A stretch of 24,963 nt of DNA from Elysia marginata (lineage: Eukaryota; Mollusca; Gastropoda; Plakobranchidae): NCBI GenBank assembly GCA_019649035.1, contig BMAT01001486.1, positions 1,112,657-1,137,619 on the forward strand. The letters run 5' to 3'. The translations under genes were made by a program, and so were the position numbers. Each line of letters begins with the position of its first letter. Positions within the stretch are counted from its first letter, which is position 1. The notes under the pieces are model-generated. The model worked only from the letters and a program-made list of their open reading frames with translations, did not search any database and was not told the DNA's origin. Positions 21,429 through 24,963 of the stretch are shown piece after piece.

Positions 21429-21430
<2 letters not shown>
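19206..21430. other. No gene supported (2.2 kb)
   Basis: A frame at 20232-20474 (+) ends in LSSLQPETVEHSTVSKLTRA and lies in a less AT-rich patch that extends to about 20720 with further broken frames. It may be a piece of an old element or a decayed gene, but I cannot name it. The rest shows nothing. Confidence 0.4.

Positions 21431-21432
<2 letters not shown>

Positions 21433-21487
<55 letters not shown>
21433..21487 (+). repeat. (TC)27 microsatellite
   Basis: An uninterrupted TC array of about 55 bases has pyrimidines on the + strand. Open frames over it are Ser/Leu repeats. Confidence 0.95.
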
Positions 21488-21490
<3 letters not shown>

Positions 21491-22437
21491 TCTCTCCTAT
21501 CCCTCCCCCCGTCTTTCTCCTTTTTTTTCTAGTTGCTCAAAATTGCATTCTCTAGTTCTAGATGTCGTTTTTTTAAACAACCCTGTGATAACCGTTCTTA
21601 ATCCTAAAGTCTTTCTTCATTTTCAAGTCTTTTCAAGTTAAAACCACTTCAAGCAGATGTAAATATAGTCCAGCCGTCAGGATAATTTTTTTTTGCTAGA
21701 TGTGCATTATGATTTAGAGCATCACAAGTAGAAAGTGGTTCTTTTTGTTGCTGGAAAATACTTTTGTTTTTTCGGCTGGAAGCGGTTGTGCACCTTTATG
21801 CCTGCGTTGTTGTGTAGGCTTTAGAAGAGGATTGGTATATAACTACAAACTACGCACTGGAAGTTTTTGGAATCAGATTCTAATGCAGGATGGTGTATGC
21901 ATTCTGTGAAAGCAACTGCTAAATTGTAATTGTAATGTAAAGCTGAATGTTTTAGAGCTGAACCCGAGCTTATGTAAGCAGTTCCTGTCAATAGTTTCGG
22001 CTATTGACACAAGTTGCTGTCAGACCCACATAGGTATGAACAGATTATTTGTTTAACGCTGCGAAACAAGTATTATATCCTTCGACCCAGATGATGGACT
22101 CAAAATAAACCTCAGGTGTCGAGGAAATTTGTTGATGTCAAAGCCAATGTATCACATTCGAACCTGAAATTGTGTAACGGAAATCCTCGAGGGCTCATAA
22201 TAAAAAAAAACTTATCTCGTTGCAAAAAAATTACGGAAATGTGATTACAGATTACACTTCAGACCACTAGTCCTCTTTTCTTCATCCCGGGGAATTAAGA
22301 CAACGCTTTCAAAAGATAGAGGTGGCCATATTAAATCAAGCCTTACGTTTTATCCGCAGATATAAATCAAGGCATTATTTAATCAAACATGTATATGCAT
22401 TTATTGTTTTTGACATGAGGGAAGGGAGAATTCAGTG
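21488..22437. other. No gene seen, apart from a hairpin
   Basis: The sequence is AT-rich. The only structure noticed is the hairpin at 21977-22018, listed separately. Confidence 0.5.
21977..22018 (+). other. Long imperfect hairpin, pre-miRNA-like
   Basis: TGTCAATAG and CTATTGACA pair perfectly around a TTTCGG loop. After a 2x2 internal mismatch, seven more pairs (two of them G-T) extend the stem, for 16 pairs over 18 positions. A 42-base foldback is shorter than a usual pre-miRNA. I recognise no known miRNA seed. Confidence 0.4.
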
Positions 22438-22698
22438 TTATGCAGTAAGAAGTGTTGCCAACACTGTTACTGCCAAGTGACATGTTTCAGGGCGTGTTTT
22501 ATGAATGCTTGCATTGTTTTGGAAAACATTAAAACTTGAATCAACTTTTTCACCTTTTGGTGCACGTCGTAAGTTTGTTTTTGAACAATTTTTCCAACGA
22601 AAATTTAACTCTTCAATGCACTGACATGGTATAAAATGCAAGGTTGTGGCATTCACCCAAGGAAAACTCTCATGCACACTCCGGAACATGCAATGTAC

Positions 22699-22878
22699 CT
22701 CTCCTGTCGGCAGTGGTTGCACACTGGCCCTTCTAGTCTTCCGGCCTTGCGCGCTTCCGGTTGCGCTAGGACTGCGCTGTGGTTGGCTGCCCCCATTACC
22801 GCCCGACCTCTGTTGTGAGTGAGTTGGTTGAGGAGTCTGGCCACCGCTGGTCTCCCCTGGAACCTGTAAGCGGTTCAT
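22699..22878 (-). CDS. Candidate first coding exon A, unknown product
   Basis: The ATG has G at -3 and is the first ATG downstream of a TATA box. It opens 60 codons, from MNRLQVPGETSGGQTPQPTH to RKTRRASVQPLPTGE, ending at GAG|GTACAT in phase 0. The peptide is rich in Gln, Ser, Gly, Pro and Thr, with no hydrophobic core. It reads as a disordered N-terminus, closing with a basic RRAS motif (protein-kinase-A type). The local GC content is far above the flanks. Without splicing the frame runs to a stop at 22438 (147 codons with stop), but its second half is AT-driven and looks like intron. The donor is only moderate. I recognise no family. Alternatives are a GC-rich non-coding exon, or the leader and gag start of an LTR retroelement. 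Confidence 0.42.
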
Positions 22879-23002
22879 GTCTGCTGAGACTTGACTCGAA
22901 TAGCCGAGACCTGTTAAGTATCCACTGATCTCAACTCGCAATAATTATTCAATCAATGTGGTCTTTAATTTTAGTTTTAGCCTTGTGGTTTTTGTGTCCG
23001 CA

Positions 23003-23081
23003 CCTGGTCACGGTTCCGAGCACGTCCTCCGCTTTATAAGGACTTTCCCCTCTCCCTCACTTCCTGATCGTCACTGACGAT
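23003..23081 (-). promoter_or_regulatory. Compact promoter for exon A
   Basis: Reading down the minus strand there are four elements. First is a perfect 15-bp palindrome ATCGTCAGTGACGAT (23081-23067), holding two TGACG half-sites. It overlaps CAGGAAGTGAG, an ETS-type core. Then comes GGGGAAAGTCC (23050-23040), one base from an NF-kB site. Last is TATAAA (23038-23033). Transcription would start near 23005-23012, giving a leader of about 130 bases with no upstream ATG. In competition with this reading, TTTGTTTTTTCAG|GGAG at about 23102-23087 is a fair splice acceptor, followed by a short frame (EIIVSDDQEVRERGKSL and stop). Confidence 0.45.
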
Positions 23082-23153
23082 GATCTCCCTGAAAAAACAA
23101 ATGGAACATGTGGTTTCACTAAATACATGTACCATATTTGTACGGTTACTTAC

Positions 23154-23790
23154 CTTGAACTTAGAAGACAAGGACATCTGAGAAATTATTTAGGCTTAAC
23201 AGAGATCTCAACACTGGCATCAGCTTTGGTTATATCACGCTTCCATTATTAAAATCCATTGTTTGCTGGTGTAGGCAATGACAAGCTAGCTAGATTGCAG
23301 TACATACAAAATAACACAGCCAGGCTAGTTCTTTAAAACACGAACGCCCTTATTGCATTAATTGCATTGCTCATCAAAGCTAGAATTGAGTATAAACTAG
23401 CAGTTATTTGTTTCAAAACATCAATGGTAATTTGCCGTTTTACGTTGCCGATATTTTAGTTCCCTATACCCCATCAAGGACATTTAGATCGGAACAGATT
23501 TGCAACTTCTAGAATTCATTTAAATGGTTACGGGGAGAATAACTTTTCTTTTTCCGGTCTTCCTATCTGAAATAATATGCCTGAAGTTGTAACTAAATTA
23601 AGATAAACAACAGATGTAAAACATTTTTTAAATATTTAAAAGCTCTTTTTGCAGGAACTTTTTATGTAGGTGTTCTCTTGTATCTTGTCCTGGTTTAATG
23701 TTCCAATCTCTTTATGTGTGTAAGCATTTGGCGAGTCTATTGTCCTATCCAAATATGCGATTGAATGTTCTGTTTTGTTTTACATTAAGG
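23154..23790 (+). mobile_element. CR1/L2-type LINE, second 5'-truncated 3' end
   Basis: The frame reads LELRRQGHLRNYLGLTEIST, then LASALVISRFHY, a stop, and NPLFAG. This is the SRLDYCNSLLAG motif with the Cys codon changed to TAA. It continues NDKLARLQYIQNNTARLVL, then ARIEYKLAVICFKT and NGNLPFYVADILVPYTPSRT in a shifted frame. The end is a decayed W-N-x-x-P-E-V-V-T-K-L-R block to about 23650. The 3' tail to about 23790 (GCGATTGAATGTT) is related to the tail of the LINE at 12.8 kb. It differs from that copy in protein sequence, so the two are separate families or old subfamilies. It lies immediately upstream of the minus-strand promoter. Confidence 0.87.
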
Positions 23791-24963
23791 TTCCTTTTGT
23801 TTGTACGTGCATATATCAACACAAACGTTAAATCTTTTTAAATCTAATATCAAATATTTAAAAAGGCAAAGATTTTCACTGCTGAGATTAAATGTATGAT
23901 CGATGACATCTTAAAAGGATCATGGCATCCGTTCCAAGGATTTCTTCAATAAGTGCATGTCCAAAAGAATGGGGTTTTCTAAAAACAAGTCAAACTACAT
24001 GTATTACTTCATGACTTCAGTTTATGATAGTTTTTGAAATTTTTGTCACGTTGATTACTCAAACACTATCCTATTTGGTTACAAATCGTTTCCTCAGCAT
24101 TATTTTGTTTTATAATCTTTGTTTTTTTTTTATGAGATAGGACAAAACATTGATGATGCGACGACATATAATGCGGATAAGTACTGCTGTAATGTTATTG
24201 TTAATGCTTAATGAATCGGCTTAGCTGCGTCAAAATCTGATGCCAGTGTTTCTAGATTGAGACAAACTTATTGTAATTTTGACGAAGTATAAAGTTCATT
24301 ACCCCATAAAAGAAATAAATTGGCTACGTTATGAATATTCGCTCATAAAGTTTGAGTTTGGTGGCCTCCCAAAAGATCGAGATTTGAGTCACAGTCAGCC
24401 ATGTACAAAGAGAAAGTAGATCAAGTGATCTACATGCTATTTATCAATATCTAATCCATGAAAATTTAATTTGGGTCAAGGTAAATTCCACCTCTATCTA
24501 GGGCTGCATGACTCGTATAGGACTACATAGCTTATTTTCGTTATGAGGTTAGCCTAAAGTGTTCTGTCAAATCGGTTCAAAGTAATGTTCTTGATTATTC
24601 TTGTGGTCATTAGCAGAGATGGTACGGGGTCGTTAGACTGCATTCATTTTGTAGGTCTATGTTGATAATTTTAATATGTTGCAAATTTTCAAAGTAAAAA
24701 ATTGGTGTTGTTTCACTTTTTTAACATTTTGTTATTTTTTAATACATCTAAAGCTAAAGTAGTTTCTTTGCTGATCTAAACCCCATCGAAACCCGAGAAG
24801 TTAGAGGTTTCGTTGAGCGTTAAGCGACTTTTCTTCAATGGAAATTCAATAGGAGCTATTTAGATCTTAGTTCTTATTAAATTTTTAAAAATTCTTCCTT
24901 AAAATTTTAAACAAAAAATATGCGCGTTATTTCATAAATTTAGAAGTTTTGATAACAAACTTT
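23791..24963. other. No gene seen to the window end
   Basis: The sequence is AT-rich. A B-box-like word near 24387-24400 (AGATTTGAGTCAC, then AGTCAGCC) could be a SINE relic, but has no A box. A seven-pair stem, CGAAACC with GGTTTCG and a 12-base loop, sits at 24787-24812. No ZIP13 exon is seen. Confidence 0.45.

Noticed and set aside
22438-22698. Second half of the 147-codon minus-strand frame
   Set aside because: Composition turns AT-driven after the GAG|GTACAT donor, and the residues no longer resemble the first half, so it is more likely intron.
22879-23100. LTR of a retroelement (TATA, ATTAAA signal, leader, gag-like start)
   Set aside because: I could not find a clear TG...CA end pair, a tRNA primer site starting TGG, or a second LTR. 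It is kept only as an alternative to the gene promoter.
23017-23102. Terminal exon with acceptor TTTTTTCAG|G and a 17-residue tail on the minus strand
   Set aside because: Possible, but the promoter reading explains more motifs, and the peptide EIIVSDDQEVRERGKSL is not recognised.
24787-24812. Seven-pair hairpin CGAAACC/GGTTTCG
   Set aside because: The stem is short with a 12-base loop; such structures are frequent by chance in 25 kb.
1-24963. CRISPR array, operon or phage-type system
   Set aside because: No regularly spaced repeats, no bacterial-length coding frames and clear animal splice sites and retroelements; such systems do not fit this DNA.

Overview
The window looks like AT-rich, gene-poor invertebrate nuclear DNA. 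I infer a mollusc, probably a gastropod. The grounds are one animal-type coding exon with a textbook splice donor, decayed CR1/L2-type LINE pieces, tRNA-derived SINEs, many long (TC)n and trinucleotide arrays, and a cluster of TAGATCTA-like words. There are no prokaryotic operons, no CRISPR array and no long ORFs. Most open frames are chance or simple-repeat translations.

The one gene I recognise is on the + strand. Positions 3189-3411 are the first coding exon of a ZIP13-like zinc transporter (SLC39A13), with an exact GTGAGT donor. I find no later exon of it to the right, so its first intron appears to run beyond the window (more than 21 kb).

On the minus strand there are two candidate promoter-plus-first-exon units about 12 kb apart. 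One has a TATA box at 11211-11217 and codes 10962-10885 (26 codons). The other has a TATA box at 23033-23038 and codes 22878-22699 (60 codons). Both begin Met-Asn-Arg, both carry a basic RRxS motif, and both reach a possible phase-0 donor. They could be alternative first exons of one minus-strand gene whose body lies to the left. I do not recognise the product, and the second unit could instead be the 5' end of an LTR retroelement.

Region by region: 1-2200 is repeats and empty sequence, including a 450-bp AAT/AAC/GAT array. At 2200-3830 are a doubtful 3' exon, the ZIP13 exon and an AGATCT cluster. At 4141-4424 is a piggyBac-like MITE, and near 4.9 kb a tRNA-derived SINE on the minus strand. 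At 5-10.8 kb are a purine/pyrimidine switch, a (TC)n block, a 26-bp palindrome and a second SINE-like unit. At 10.88-11.22 kb is minus-strand first exon B. At 11.94-12.81 kb is a LINE 3' end. At 13-22.4 kb are mostly empty DNA, four further (TC)n arrays, a compound (CTT)24 array and a pre-miRNA-like hairpin. At 22.7-23.1 kb are minus-strand first exon A and its promoter. At 23.15-23.79 kb is a second LINE 3' end, followed by unassigned sequence.

I see no new multi-gene system. The items most worth checking are the paired minus-strand first exons, the compact promoter at 23.03-23.08 kb, and the signal-peptide-like reading frame just upstream of the ZIP13 ATG.
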